Origin: AP-15 sp035570935
GTDB taxonomy: Bacteria; Pseudomonadota; Alphaproteobacteria; ATCC43930; CGMCC-115725
Length of the DNA stretch: 13,511 nt
Direction of reading: 5' to 3'
NCBI GenBank assembly: GCA_035570935.1
Contig: DATMKU010000292.1
Location: 1-13,511 of the forward strand
Both the position numbers and the translations under genes were made by a program. Shown in pieces: positions 1 to 6,603 of the stretch. The stretch's first letter is position 1; each line of letters starts with the position of its first letter. The notes under the pieces are model-generated. The model had not been told where the DNA came from, did no database searches, and saw nothing but the letters and a program-made list of their open reading frames with translations.

Positions 1-549
1 GCCTTCGCCGCGATGGAGAGCATCTTTGCGCTGTGGGCGTTGCGCCAATTGGACTGGGGGCCGGAGAAGGTCGGCTATGTCTTTGCCTATCTCGGCCTGT
101 TATCGGCGATCATGCAGGGCGGGCTGACCCGCCGGCTGACCAAGCGCTACGGCGAGGAGCGGCTGTTGTTGTGCGGCCTGGTGCTGCTCGCGATCGGGCT
201 GGTGGTCGTGCCGTTCTCCCGCGATCTGGCGCTGCTGGGCGGCGCTTTCGCGGTGCTGGCGATCGGGCTCGGGCTGACCCAGCCGGCGCTGACCAGCCTG
301 ATCTCGCGCCGCGCCTGCGGCGGGGAGCAGGGCGAAGTGCTCGGGGTTACGCAATCGATCGGCAGCCTCGCGCGGGTGATCGGCCCGCCTTTGGCCGGCT
401 ACCTGTTTGCCGATCTCGGCCACAGCAGCCCGTTCCTGTGGGGCGCGATGCTGGTTGTCCTTGCCTTTCTGTTGGCGCTCAACCTGTTTGGCGGGTTCGG
501 TGCGGCGCGGCTCGTCGAACCCGAGCCGCCGCTCGGTCCGGCGCGGTGA
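1..549 (+). CDS. MFS transporter, TetA/drug-efflux type, C-terminal part (5' truncated)
   Basis: The reading frame is open from base 1, so the window holds only the last 182 residues of a protein whose family is usually about 400 residues. It is an inner-membrane proton antiporter by family. The visible part has a WGPEKVGYVFA stretch, then a loop RRLTKRYGEERLL of the kind that joins helices in tetracycline-type MFS efflux pumps, and alternating hydrophobic helices (for example LLLCGLVLLAIGLVVVPF and FLWGAMLVVLAFLLALNLF). The segment GVTQSIGSLARVIGPPLAGYL is the typical helix-11 region of this class. An internal ATG at 13 is not the true start. The TGA stop overlaps the GTG start of the next gene (GTGA), which suggests translational coupling. 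Substrate cannot be told from sequence. Confidence 0.85.
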   Translation, partial: AFAAMESIFALWALRQLDWGPEKVGYVFAYLGLLSAIMQGGLTRRLTKRYGEERLLLCGLVLLAIGLVVVPFSRDLALLGGAFAVLAIGLGLTQPALTSLISRRACGGEQGEVLGVTQSIGSLARVIGPPLAGYLFADLGHSSPFLWGAMLVVLAFLLALNLFGGFGAARLVEPEPPLGPAR

Positions 550-2384
550 GCCGGCGCGGCCGGCCGATAACCCCGGGCCCGTTGCGCCAGAAGGGCCGTC
601 TCAAGGACGAGGTGCGGGCGCTCCGCTCGCTCGCCCCGTATCTGTGGCCGAGCGGGTCGGCGGAATTGCGTGTGCGGGTCGTGCTCGCCGTCGGCTTTCT
701 GATCGCGGGCCGGCTCCTCAACATCTCGGTCCCGTTTCTCTACAAACACGCCGTCGACGCGGTGGCGCCGGGCAAGGCGGTCATCGCCGTGCCGGTGGCG
801 CTGATCGTCGCCTACGGCTTGGCGCGGGTCATGGCGCAGGGCTTCAACGAATTGCGCAACGCCGCCTTCGCCAAAGTCACGCAGCGCGCGGTGCGCCGCC
901 TGGCGCTCTCGGCGTTTCGCCATGTTCACGCGCTGGCCTTGCGCTTTCATCTCGAGCGCCGCACCGGCGGATTGTCGCGGGCGATCGAGCGCGGCACCGC
1001 CGGCATCGAGTTCCTGCTGTCCTTTCTGCTGTTCAACATCGTCCCGACCTTTGTCGAAATCCTGCTGGCCTGCGCCATCCTGTGGCGGCTTTACAACTGG
1101 ACTTTTGCCGCCGTCACCTTGGCGACGATCGTGCTCTACATCGGCTTTACGTTTCTGGTGACCGACTGGCGGGTGCGCTTTCGCCGCGACATGAACGAGC
1201 GCAACAGCGAGGCCAACACCCGCGCGATCGACAGCCTGTTGAACTTTGAGACCGTCAAATATTTCGCCAATGAGGAGCATGAGGCGCAGCGGTACGACGC
1301 CGCCCTGCGCGCCTACGAATATGCCGCGGTCAAAAGCGAAACCACCCTTGCCGCGCTCAATCTCGGTCAGGGGGTGATCATCGCCGTCGGGCTTGTCGGG
1401 GTCATGATCCTCGCGGGCAGGGGCGTGGCGGCGCGGGCAATGACGGTCGGCGACTTCGTGCTGGTCAACGCCTACCTGATTCAGCTTTACACGCCGCTCA
1501 ACTTTCTCGGCGTCGTCTATCGCAACATCAAGCAGTCGCTGGCCGATCTCGAGCAGATGACGGCATTGATGGCGGTCGAGCCCGAGATCGTGGACCGCCC
1601 CGATGCCGCGGCGCTGTCGCTCGGCGCCGGGGAGCTCGCCTTTCGCCACGTCGAGTTCGGTTACGACGGCCGGCGGCCGATCCTGTTCGATGTCGATTTT
1701 CGGGTGCCGGCCGGCGCCAAGCTCGCGATCGTCGGTCCGAGCGGCGCCGGCAAATCGACGATCGCGCGGCTCTTGTTCCGCTTTTGGGATGTCGGCGGTG
1801 GTGCGATCGAGATCGACGGGCAAGACATCCGCGAGGTCACCCAGGACAGCCTCAGGCGCGCGATCGGCGTCGTCCCGCAAGACACCGTGCTGTTCAACGA
1901 CACGATTTTTTACAACATCGCCTATGGCCGCCCCGGCGCCCCGCGCGCGGCGGTCGAGGAGGCGGCGCGCCTCGCTCATATCCATGACTTCGTCGCCTCG
2001 TTGCCCGACGGCTACGACACGATGGTCGGCGAGCGCGGCCTCAAACTGTCGGGCGGCGAAAAGCAGCGTGTCGCGATCGCGCGGGTTATTTTGAAGGCGC
2101 CGAAGATCCTGGTCTTTGACGAAGCGACCTCGGCGCTCGACACCAAAACCGAGCGCGATATCCAGATGAACCTCGCGGAGGTCTCGGCCGACCGCACGAC
2201 CCTCGTCATCGCCCACCGGCTGTCGACGATCGTTGACGCCGACGAGATCCTGGTTGTCGATCGCGGGCATATCGTCGAGCGCGGTCATCACCGCGAGCTG
2301 TTGCGGCTGGACGGCGTCTATGCCGCGATGTGGACGCGCCAGCAGGAAGCGGCCCGGCGCGAGGCGATGCTGATGCCGGGATGA
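546..2384 (+). CDS. Atm1/ABCB7-type ABC half-transporter (permease fused to ATPase)
   Basis: A 612-residue half-transporter with an N-terminal six-helix exporter domain (about residues 35-330) and a C-terminal ATPase. In the ATPase I see Walker A GPSGAGKST (397-405, Lys403), signature LSGGE (501-505), Walker B with Asp525-Glu526 in FDEATSALD, and switch His557 in IAHRLST. The motif NFETVKYF (233-240) followed by NEEHEAQRYD is diagnostic of the Atm1/ABCB7/HMT1 subfamily, which exports glutathione-linked metal or sulfur species in mitochondria and protects against heavy metals in bacteria. Length fits the family. The frame is open far upstream, but residues before 546 are a shadow of the MFS gene. 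I chose GTG 546 because it overlaps the MFS stop; TTG 582 is an alternative. No clear Shine-Dalgarno site is present, which fits coupled translation. Exact substrate is unknown. Confidence 0.93.
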   Translation: MSRRGRPITPGPLRQKGRLKDEVRALRSLAPYLWPSGSAELRVRVVLAVGFLIAGRLLNISVPFLYKHAVDAVAPGKAVIAVPVALIVAYGLARVMAQGFNELRNAAFAKVTQRAVRRLALSAFRHVHALALRFHLERRTGGLSRAIERGTAGIEFLLSFLLFNIVPTFVEILLACAILWRLYNWTFAAVTLATIVLYIGFTFLVTDWRVRFRRDMNERNSEANTRAIDSLLNFETVKYFANEEHEAQRYDAALRAYEYAAVKSETTLAALNLGQGVIIAVGLVGVMILAGRGVAARAMTVGDFVLVNAYLIQLYTPLNFLGVVYRNIKQSLADLEQMTALMAVEPEIVDRPDAAALSLGAGELAFRHVEFGYDGRRPILFDVDFRVPAGAKLAIVGPSGAGKSTIARLLFRFWDVGGGAIEIDGQDIREVTQDSLRRAIGVVPQDTVLFNDTIFYNIAYGRPGAPRAAVEEAARLAHIHDFVASLPDGYDTMVGERGLKLSGGEKQRVAIARVILKAPKILVFDEATSALDTKTERDIQMNLAEVSADRTTLVIAHRLSTIVDADEILVVDRGHIVERGHHRELLRLDGVYAAMWTRQQEAARREAMLMPG

Positions 2385-2423
2385 GTGTCGGAGAGAATGA
2401 GGCTAATGATCCCAGCACTTTAC

Positions 2424-2451
2424 CGTCGCCCCCGCGAAAGCGGGAATGACG
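2424..2451. repeat. REP-like palindrome with GAAA tetraloop
   Basis: A 5-bp GC stem CCCGC/GCGGG (2431-2435 with 2440-2444) closes a GAAA loop, and outer arms CGTC/GACG (2424-2427 with 2448-2451) pair around an imperfect middle. This looks like the short dispersed hairpin common between genes in many proteobacteria. It sits between the ABC transporter and the response regulator. There is no T-tract, so it is a weak terminator candidate at best. Copy number in the genome cannot be judged from here. Confidence 0.5.
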
Positions 2452-2538
2452 ACTCACATTCTGATCTTTTTCGATTCTTTCCGGATCGGAGCTCTGAGCC
2501 GCGACCGGCACGAGTGGGCAAAATAAGCAGGAGAGCGA

Positions 2539-2958
2539 ATGGCGCGAATCTGCAAGGTGTTGATTGTTGAAAATGACGATTACATCCGCGAGTTACTCGG
2601 AGAGGTCTTCGAGGAGGAAGGCTTTTCGTTTTCGAGCGTGGAAACCGGTGCCGAGATGGAGGACCAGCTCGACGAAGACGATTTCGACATTGTCATGATC
2701 GACGTCACGCAGCCCGGCGAAAAGGACGGCTTTACCTTAGCCGAGATTGCCCACCAGCAAGGCTGCGGCGTCATCTTGACGACCGGCGACCACCGCCATT
2801 CCGAGCGGCTCGAACAAAGCGGCCGTTATCATCTGCTCAAGCCGTTCCGGATGAGCGATCTGATGACGGTTGTCGAGCAGATCATGACGATCGCCTCGAT
2901 GGAATGCGTGCGCCGCAAACGGCGCGACGGCTCCTATTTCCCTGATCGGGGCGAGTGA
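2539..2958 (+). CDS. Single-domain response regulator (CheY-like receiver)
   Basis: A 139-residue receiver domain without an output domain. The key residues are visible: acidic cluster Glu11/Asp13-Asp14 after KVLIVENDD, phospho-acceptor Asp55 in VMIDV, Thr81-Thr82 at the end of strand 4 (VILTTGD), and Lys101-Pro102 in LLKPF. The C-terminal tail (about residues 122-139) is basic, VRRKRRDGS. It should act in the cytoplasm as a phosphorylation-dependent signal carrier, but no histidine kinase is in the window, so partner and target are unknown. ATG 2539 is preceded by AGGAG at 2529-2533, a good ribosome-binding site. Its TGA stop overlaps the GTG start of meaB by 4 nt, so the two are probably co-translated. 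Confidence 0.9.
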   Translation: MARICKVLIVENDDYIRELLGEVFEEEGFSFSSVETGAEMEDQLDEDDFDIVMIDVTQPGEKDGFTLAEIAHQQGCGVILTTGDHRHSERLEQSGRYHLLKPFRMSDLMTVVEQIMTIASMECVRRKRRDGSYFPDRGE

Positions 2959-3935
2959 CGGCGGCGCAACCTCTCGGGGAGGCGCTGCGGCGCGGCGACC
3001 GGCGCGCGCTCGCCCGCGCGATCACCCTTGTCGAATCGACCCGAGCCGACGATCGCGCCGCGGCCGAGGAATTGCTCGCCGGGGTATTGCCGCACACCGG
3101 CAACAGTGTGCGCATCGGGATTTCCGGACCGCCAGGCGCGGGGAAATCGACGTTTATCGAGTGCTTTGGCCTCGATGGGGTCGCCCGCGGACGGCATGTC
3201 GCGGTGCTCGCCGTCGATCCGGCCTCGAAGCGCGGCGGCGGCGCCATCCTCGCCGACAAGACCCGGATGGCCGAATTGGGCCGCTCGCCATGTGCCTTTA
3301 TCCGCCCGTCATCGGCGGGCCCCGGCCATGGCGGTGCCGCACCGCGCACTCGCGAGGCGATCCTCTTGTGCGAGGCGGCCGGCTTTGACGCGGTCGTCGT
3401 CGAGACCGTCGGCGCCGGCCAGTCCGAAACCGCGGTCGCCGAGATGACTGACATGTTCGTCCTGACCCTGCCGCCTGGGGCCGGCGACGAATTGCAGGGG
3501 ATCAAGCGCGGCATCGTCGAGCTGGCCCACCTCGTCCTCGTCAACAAGGCCGATGGCGAACTCGCCGCGGCGGCGCGGCGTACGGCGGCCGATTACGCGA
3601 GCGCGATGCGGCTCGTCCGCCCGCCGAGCCCGGAATGGCAGGTGCCGGTGCGCGCCATCTCGGCGCTCGAAGGCCGCGGCATCGCCGAGGTGTGGGACGA
3701 CGTGGCGCGCTTTCGCGACGCCCTCGAAGCAACCGGGGCGTGGACGCGGCGCCGCCGCGAGCAGGCGCGCACCGCGTTGTGGTCGGAGATCGAAGTCGCC
3801 CTGATCGAGCATTTCCGCGCCGCACCCGCCGTCGCCCGCTGCCTCGCCAAGATCGAAGCCGAGGTGGTCGCCGGCGCACGCACCCCGGCCGATGGCACCC
3901 GCGCCTTGCTGACCGCGTTTCGCCGCGAGCGCTGA
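2955..3935 (+). CDS. meaB: MeaB/ArgK-type GTPase, methylmalonyl-CoA mutase chaperone family
   Basis: A 326-residue G3E-family P-loop GTPase, normal length for MeaB. In this family the protein binds B12-dependent acyl-CoA mutases, gates adenosylcobalamin loading and protects or repairs the enzyme. Visible motifs are the P-loop GPPGAGKS (58-65), DPASKRGGGAILADKTRM (88-105), ETVGAGQSE (150-158), LPPGAGDELQGIKRGIVEL (172-190) and the G4 motif NKAD (197-200), all characteristic of MeaB. The stretch 117-129 (RPSSAGPGHGGAA) departs from the usual RPS..GTLGG form. The GTG start at 2955 overlaps the response-regulator stop; there is only a weak GGGG upstream, in line with coupling. No mutase gene is nearby, so the client could be methylmalonyl-CoA mutase or a related isobutyryl- or ethylmalonyl-CoA mutase. 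Confidence 0.9.
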   Translation: MTAAQPLGEALRRGDRRALARAITLVESTRADDRAAAEELLAGVLPHTGNSVRIGISGPPGAGKSTFIECFGLDGVARGRHVAVLAVDPASKRGGGAILADKTRMAELGRSPCAFIRPSSAGPGHGGAAPRTREAILLCEAAGFDAVVVETVGAGQSETAVAEMTDMFVLTLPPGAGDELQGIKRGIVELAHLVLVNKADGELAAAARRTAADYASAMRLVRPPSPEWQVPVRAISALEGRGIAEVWDDVARFRDALEATGAWTRRRREQARTALWSEIEVALIEHFRAAPAVARCLAKIEAEVVAGARTPADGTRALLTAFRRER

Positions 3936-3994
3936 CGCATTTCCATTTGCGGCAGTCTTGCGGCCGGCGGCGAGGACGGGCAAAAATGTCGGTC

Positions 3995-4031
3995 GGGGCA
4001 GAGCAGACGCCCCGTCAGACGGTCTTCCGTC
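3995..4031 (+). terminator. Two adjacent hairpins after meaB (possible terminator)
   Basis: Two short perfect stems lie in the 133-nt gap between meaB and the propeller gene. The first is GGGGC/GCCCC (3995-3999 with 4009-4013); the second is GACGG/CCGTC around a TCTT loop (4018-4022 with 4027-4031). No T-run follows, so intrinsic termination is uncertain; they could equally be leader structure for the downstream gene. Confidence 0.28.
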
Positions 4032-4068
4032 CAAGTTCTGCGCCGCTCGCGGTGCGAGGAGCGCAGTG

Positions 4069-5085
4069 ATGGAGGAAGTCAACTATAACCCGCGTCGAAT
4101 TATCCCGTTCCTTGCTCTCTTATTCGCCTCTCTCGGTCTGGCCCGACCCGGTCAGGCCGAACCGGCTTTGGTGGTCGAGAGCAGGATCCCGCTTCTCGCT
4201 GTCTCCGGGCGGATCGACCACATGGCGGTGGACCCCGTCCGCAAACGCCTTTTCGTCGCCGAGATCGGCAACAATAGCCTCGATGTCGTCGACCTCGCCG
4301 CCGGGCGGCAGACCCAGCGGATTTCCGGGCTGAGCGAGCCGCAGGGTGTCGGCTACGCGCCGCAGGCCGACCTGGTCGCCGTCGCCAGTGGCGGTGACGG
4401 CTCGGTCCGCTTCTACCGCAGCGCGGCGCTGACGCCCGCTGGCGCGGTTATGCTCGGCAGCGACGCCGACGACGTTCGCATCGATCCCCGCACCGGCAAC
4501 ATCGTCGTCGGCTATGGCAGCGGCGCCCTCGCAATCATCGACCCGAACACGCGGGAGAGGATCGGCGATGTCCGGTTCGCCGCGCATCCCGAAGGCTTTT
4601 CGATCGATCCGGCCACCGGCCGCGCCTTTGTCAATGTGCCCGACGCCGGCCAAATCTCGGTCGTCGATCTGCCTTCCCGGAGGCAGACGGCCGCCTGGAA
4701 ATTCTCGGAGTTGCGGGGAAATTTCCCGATCGCGCTCGACGCCGCCGGCATGGCCTTGGCCACCGTCTTTCGCCGCCCGCCGCAGCTCGTGCTGGTCGAC
4801 ACCAGGACCGGCGCGGCGACCGCGCAGCTCAGCGCGTGCGGTGATGCGGACGATGTTTTCTTCGACCCGAAGCGCCGGCGGATTTATGTCAGCTGCGGCG
4901 CCGGAGCGGTCGATGTGTTCGAAGCCGGGCCGACCGGCGCCTATTCCCGGCTGTCGCGCATTGAGACCGCGGCGGGCGCGCGCACGGCTTTGTTCGTGCC
5001 CGAGCTCGACCGGCTGTTCGTCGCCGCCCGCGCCGGGCTGTTGCGATCCGATGCTACGGTCCTGGTCTTGCGGCCGGTCCCCTGA
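4069..5085 (+). CDS. Secreted YVTN/YncE-like beta-propeller protein
   Basis: A 338-residue protein with a Sec signal peptide: basic PRR at 8-10, hydrophobic core IIPFLALLFASLGLA, and a likely cleavage after Ala30 (GQA-EP). The rest is made of about 40-residue repeats with a recurring pattern of the form DP..(k)RLFVA...N.S(L)DVVDL..., for example AVDPVRKRLFVAEIGNNSLD, RIDPRTGNIVVGYGSGALAI, SIDPATGRAFVNVPDAGQIS and FDPKRRRIYVSCGAGAVDVF. This is the blade signature of YVTN-family propellers, which act in the periplasm or at the cell surface, often as binding scaffolds. The frame extends up to 3958, but ATG 4069 is preferred because AGGAG (4057-4061) precedes it and the signal peptide starts there. 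No enzyme motif is visible; function is unknown. It stands apart from its neighbours and may be monocistronic. Confidence 0.85.
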   Translation: MEEVNYNPRRIIPFLALLFASLGLARPGQAEPALVVESRIPLLAVSGRIDHMAVDPVRKRLFVAEIGNNSLDVVDLAAGRQTQRISGLSEPQGVGYAPQADLVAVASGGDGSVRFYRSAALTPAGAVMLGSDADDVRIDPRTGNIVVGYGSGALAIIDPNTRERIGDVRFAAHPEGFSIDPATGRAFVNVPDAGQISVVDLPSRRQTAAWKFSELRGNFPIALDAAGMALATVFRRPPQLVLVDTRTGAATAQLSACGDADDVFFDPKRRRIYVSCGAGAVDVFEAGPTGAYSRLSRIETAAGARTALFVPELDRLFVAARAGLLRSDATVLVLRPVP

Positions 5086-5103
5086 AGCGGTGCGGAGAAG
5101 ACG

Positions 5104-5193
5104 ATGGCGACGGCCGACGCGTGGTGGCGGCCGATACCGCAAAAGGCGTCGCGCGACGCGATCCGGGTTTTGGCCGCGCGGCCCGCCCGATGA
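5104..5193 (+). CDS. Possible 29-residue small ORF
   Basis: A short frame begins at ATG 5104, 18 nt after the propeller stop, with GGAG at 5094-5097 giving 6-nt spacing. It encodes 29 residues starting MATADAWWRP and ends at TGA 5191-5193. It is basic and has no signal or membrane segment. In such GC-rich DNA short open frames are common, so only the well-placed ribosome-binding site argues for it. I do not recognise a family. Confidence 0.15.
   Translation: MATADAWWRPIPQKASRDAIRVLAARPAR
5146..5183. terminator. Twin GC palindromes between convergent genes
   Basis: The 162-nt gap between the propeller (+) and the chromate-transporter gene (-) carries a perfect 14-bp palindrome GCGTCGCGCGACGC (5146-5159) and a perfect 12-bp palindrome GGCCGCGCGGCC (5172-5183). 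Their place between convergent genes suggests a bidirectional terminator or barrier. There is no T-tract on either strand, so this is a position-based inference. Confidence 0.25.
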
Positions 5194-5247
5194 AGCCGGA
5201 GCGCCGGCGAATTGATCGATTGTGGGCAGGCGTCGATCGCAGCCGCG

Positions 5248-5775
5248 TCAGAGTAGGCCGAGGCCGCCGAGAGCGCCGCCCGCGAGGAGCAGCCACAGGG
5301 GATTGAGCCGTGTCCCGAGCATGATCGCGGCCGCCGCAATCGTGACGGCTGCCGCCCGCCCGCCGGCGTCCGCCGCGCGCGCCATCACCATGCCGCTGGC
5401 GATGACGAGGCCCATGGTTACCGGAACCAGGCCGAGACGCACGACCCGTTGCCACGGCGCGTTGCGAAACCGGTCCCACAGGTGGTAGGCGGCGAAATAG
5501 ATGGCGCAGGCGGGCCCGAAGGTCGCGAACGCGCTGGCGACGGCCCCTGGAAATCCCCACACCTTCCATCCGACAAAACTCATCATCAAGATCATGTTCG
5601 GCCCGGGGATAGACTGCGCCATCGCGAAAAGGTCGGCGAATTCCCGGTCCGTCATCCAGCGATGGGTGGCGACGACGAAGTTTCGGACATCCGGCAGGAC
5701 GGTCGGGAAGCCGCCAAAGCTGATCGACGACAGCAGGGCCAGATGCGCGGTCAGCGCGATCGGGGGGCTCGTCAT
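5248..5775 (-). CDS. Chromate (CHR) transporter, half-size protein, downstream partner
   Basis: A 175-residue membrane protein of the CHR superfamily, short-chain type. Visible hallmarks are SISFGGFPTVLP near the N-terminus (17-28), WMTDREFADLFAMAQSIPGPN with the PGPN signature at 57-60, and a C-terminal hydrophobic block ending NPLWLLLAGGALGGLGLL. Short CHR proteins are encoded as adjacent pairs that work together as one antiporter exporting chromate, with the two halves in opposite membrane topology. The frame is open to about 5889, but ATG 5773-5775 is preferred: GAGGG lies just upstream, MTSPPIALTAH is a normal family start, and it forms an ATGA overlap with the frame-restored end of the upstream partner. 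Substrate may be another oxyanion; chromate is assigned only by family. Confidence 0.88.
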   Translation of the reverse strand: MTSPPIALTAHLALLSSISFGGFPTVLPDVRNFVVATHRWMTDREFADLFAMAQSIPGPNMILMMSFVGWKVWGFPGAVASAFATFGPACAIYFAAYHLWDRFRNAPWQRVVRLGLVPVTMGLVIASGMVMARAADAGGRAAAVTIAAAAIMLGTRLNPLWLLLAGGALGGLGLL

Positions 5776-5867
5776 CGTGCCCTCGCGGTTTCGATGCCCG
5801 CGACGGCAATGCTGAGCGGCACCAAGCTGAACAAAACGAGAAGCAGCGGCAGTTTGCTGAAGGCCAT
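5772..5867 (-). pseudogene. Out-of-frame C-terminal tail of the upstream CHR transporter
   Basis: Directly after the TGA of the upstream CHR gene, the -1 frame reads a 31-residue hydrophobic segment that includes LPLLLVLFSLVPLSIA. From my knowledge of the family, short CHR proteins end in just such a segment (pattern of the type LPPVLLVLAPLSIALA). Joining it gives about 192 residues, the usual half-size CHR length. This frame stops at TGA 5774-5772, which overlaps the ATG of the next CHR gene as ATGA, the expected operon junction. The simplest reading is a 1-nt deletion or a sequencing error around 5867-5880. Since the stop and a new ATG overlap as TGATG, a separately translated, coupled 31-residue peptide is also possible. 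No canonical slippery heptamer is present. Confidence 0.6.
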
Positions 5868-6349
5868 CAGACCAAGGCAAGCGCTGCAAAGAGCAAGGCT
5901 GCGGGGCGCTCGCGGTGCGGCATCAGCAGCCTTATTCCGGTGGCAACAAGGAGCCCGGCAGCGGCCGGGGCCACCCCGCCCAGGATGTTCCGGAGGACCG
6001 TCAGGTGAGCATATTTAAGGTATAGCAAGCCGAGCGAGAGGCCGATCCCCCATGGTATGACAAGAAAGCCCGAGGTCGCGGCGATGGTCCCGACAGCACC
6101 CCGCGTTCTCGCCCCGATGCAGACCGCGATGCCGACAATGTTCGGCCCGGGCATGAACTGGCAGAGGCTCACGATATCGCCGAATTCCTGCTCGGTTATC
6201 CACTGACGCTGGTCGACGGCGATGCGGCGAGACCAGACCAGTCCGCCGCCACCGCCGATCCCGCAGAGCGAGACCTTGAGAAACCCGGCGAAGAGCGCCG
6301 CGAGAGAAACCGGCTGCTCCAACGTCCGCTCTTGCGCCGGTTGAGCCAT
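5867..6349 (-). CDS. Chromate (CHR) transporter, half-size protein, upstream partner (3' end out of frame)
   Basis: A 160-residue CHR-superfamily membrane protein. It has FLKVSLCGIGGGGGLVWSRR (23-42), the element normally reading GFGG..PW, then WITEQEFGDIVSLCQFMPGPN with PGPN at 67-70, and hydrophobic helices up to LGGVAPAAAGLLVATGIRLL. It ends abruptly at FAALALV, about 30 residues short of the family norm, because the last helix lies in another frame (see 5772-5867). With its partner it would form a two-subunit exporter of chromate or a similar anion in the inner membrane. ATG 6349 has no strong Shine-Dalgarno sequence. Whether the transporter still works depends on whether the frame break is real. 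Confidence 0.82.
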   Translation of the reverse strand: MAQPAQERTLEQPVSLAALFAGFLKVSLCGIGGGGGLVWSRRIAVDQRQWITEQEFGDIVSLCQFMPGPNIVGIAVCIGARTRGAVGTIAATSGFLVIPWGIGLSLGLLYLKYAHLTVLRNILGGVAPAAAGLLVATGIRLLMPHRERPAALLFAALALV

Positions 6350-6441
6350 CCGTAACCGATCCCGACCGTTGAGGCGACGATTGTGCCGCAGAATCGTGCG
6401 GACGTTCTCAATTAGTGCAGTTTCCGACCGGCTGCCACCGG

Positions 6442-6563
6442 GTCATTGCGAGGAGCGGAGCGACGACGCAATCCCGACCCAAACGACGCTCCGCGGCCCG
6501 AGATTGCTTCGCGGAGCCTGTCCCCGGGCGGCGCTCCTGCGCCGACCCGCGGCTCGCAATGAC
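6442..6563. repeat. Dispersed palindromic element, 122 bp, 11-bp perfect terminal inverted repeats
   Basis: The ends GTCATTGCGAG (6442-6452) and CTCGCAATGAC (6553-6563) are exact reverse complements. Inside, GCAATC and GATTGC repeat the symmetry, and the left end continues GAGCGGAGCGACG, a pattern I know from short intergenic repeats widespread in Bradyrhizobium-like and related alphaproteobacteria. The element has no open frame of note and lies in the 254-nt gap between the upstream CHR gene and the OprB porin gene. It is probably a non-autonomous MITE- or REP-like repeat; I cannot see other full copies within the window. Confidence 0.7.
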
Positions 6564-6603
6564 ACAGTCCGGGAGCGACGGTGTGAGCCGCGCCGGCCGG
6601 CGG

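Noticed and set aside
33..545. N-terminal extension of the ABC transporter frame to position 33
   Set aside because: The extra 171 residues are Arg/Ala/Pro-rich and overlap the MFS gene in another frame. The family length is met from GTG 546.
399..2291. A 630-codon open frame on the - strand
   Set aside because: It lies antisense to the Atm1-type gene, whose motifs are all intact. The translation is rich in Arg, Asp and Gln with no domain, a usual shadow in GC-rich DNA.
4120..5142. A 340-codon - strand frame opposite the propeller gene
   Set aside because: The + strand protein has a signal peptide and blade repeats; the antisense product is low-complexity and lacks any recognised fold.
5190..5306. 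Short + strand frame starting MKPERRR after the 29-residue ORF
   Set aside because: It continues antisense into the CHR gene and has only basic low-complexity sequence.
5855..5880. Programmed -1 frameshifting in the CHR gene
   Set aside because: No X-XXY-YYZ slippery heptamer precedes the stop, so a deletion, an error or a coupled restart is more likely.
6350..6603. Insertion sequence remnant around the 122-bp palindrome
   Set aside because: No transposase fragment and no obvious target-site duplication could be seen; it is treated as a short dispersed repeat only.
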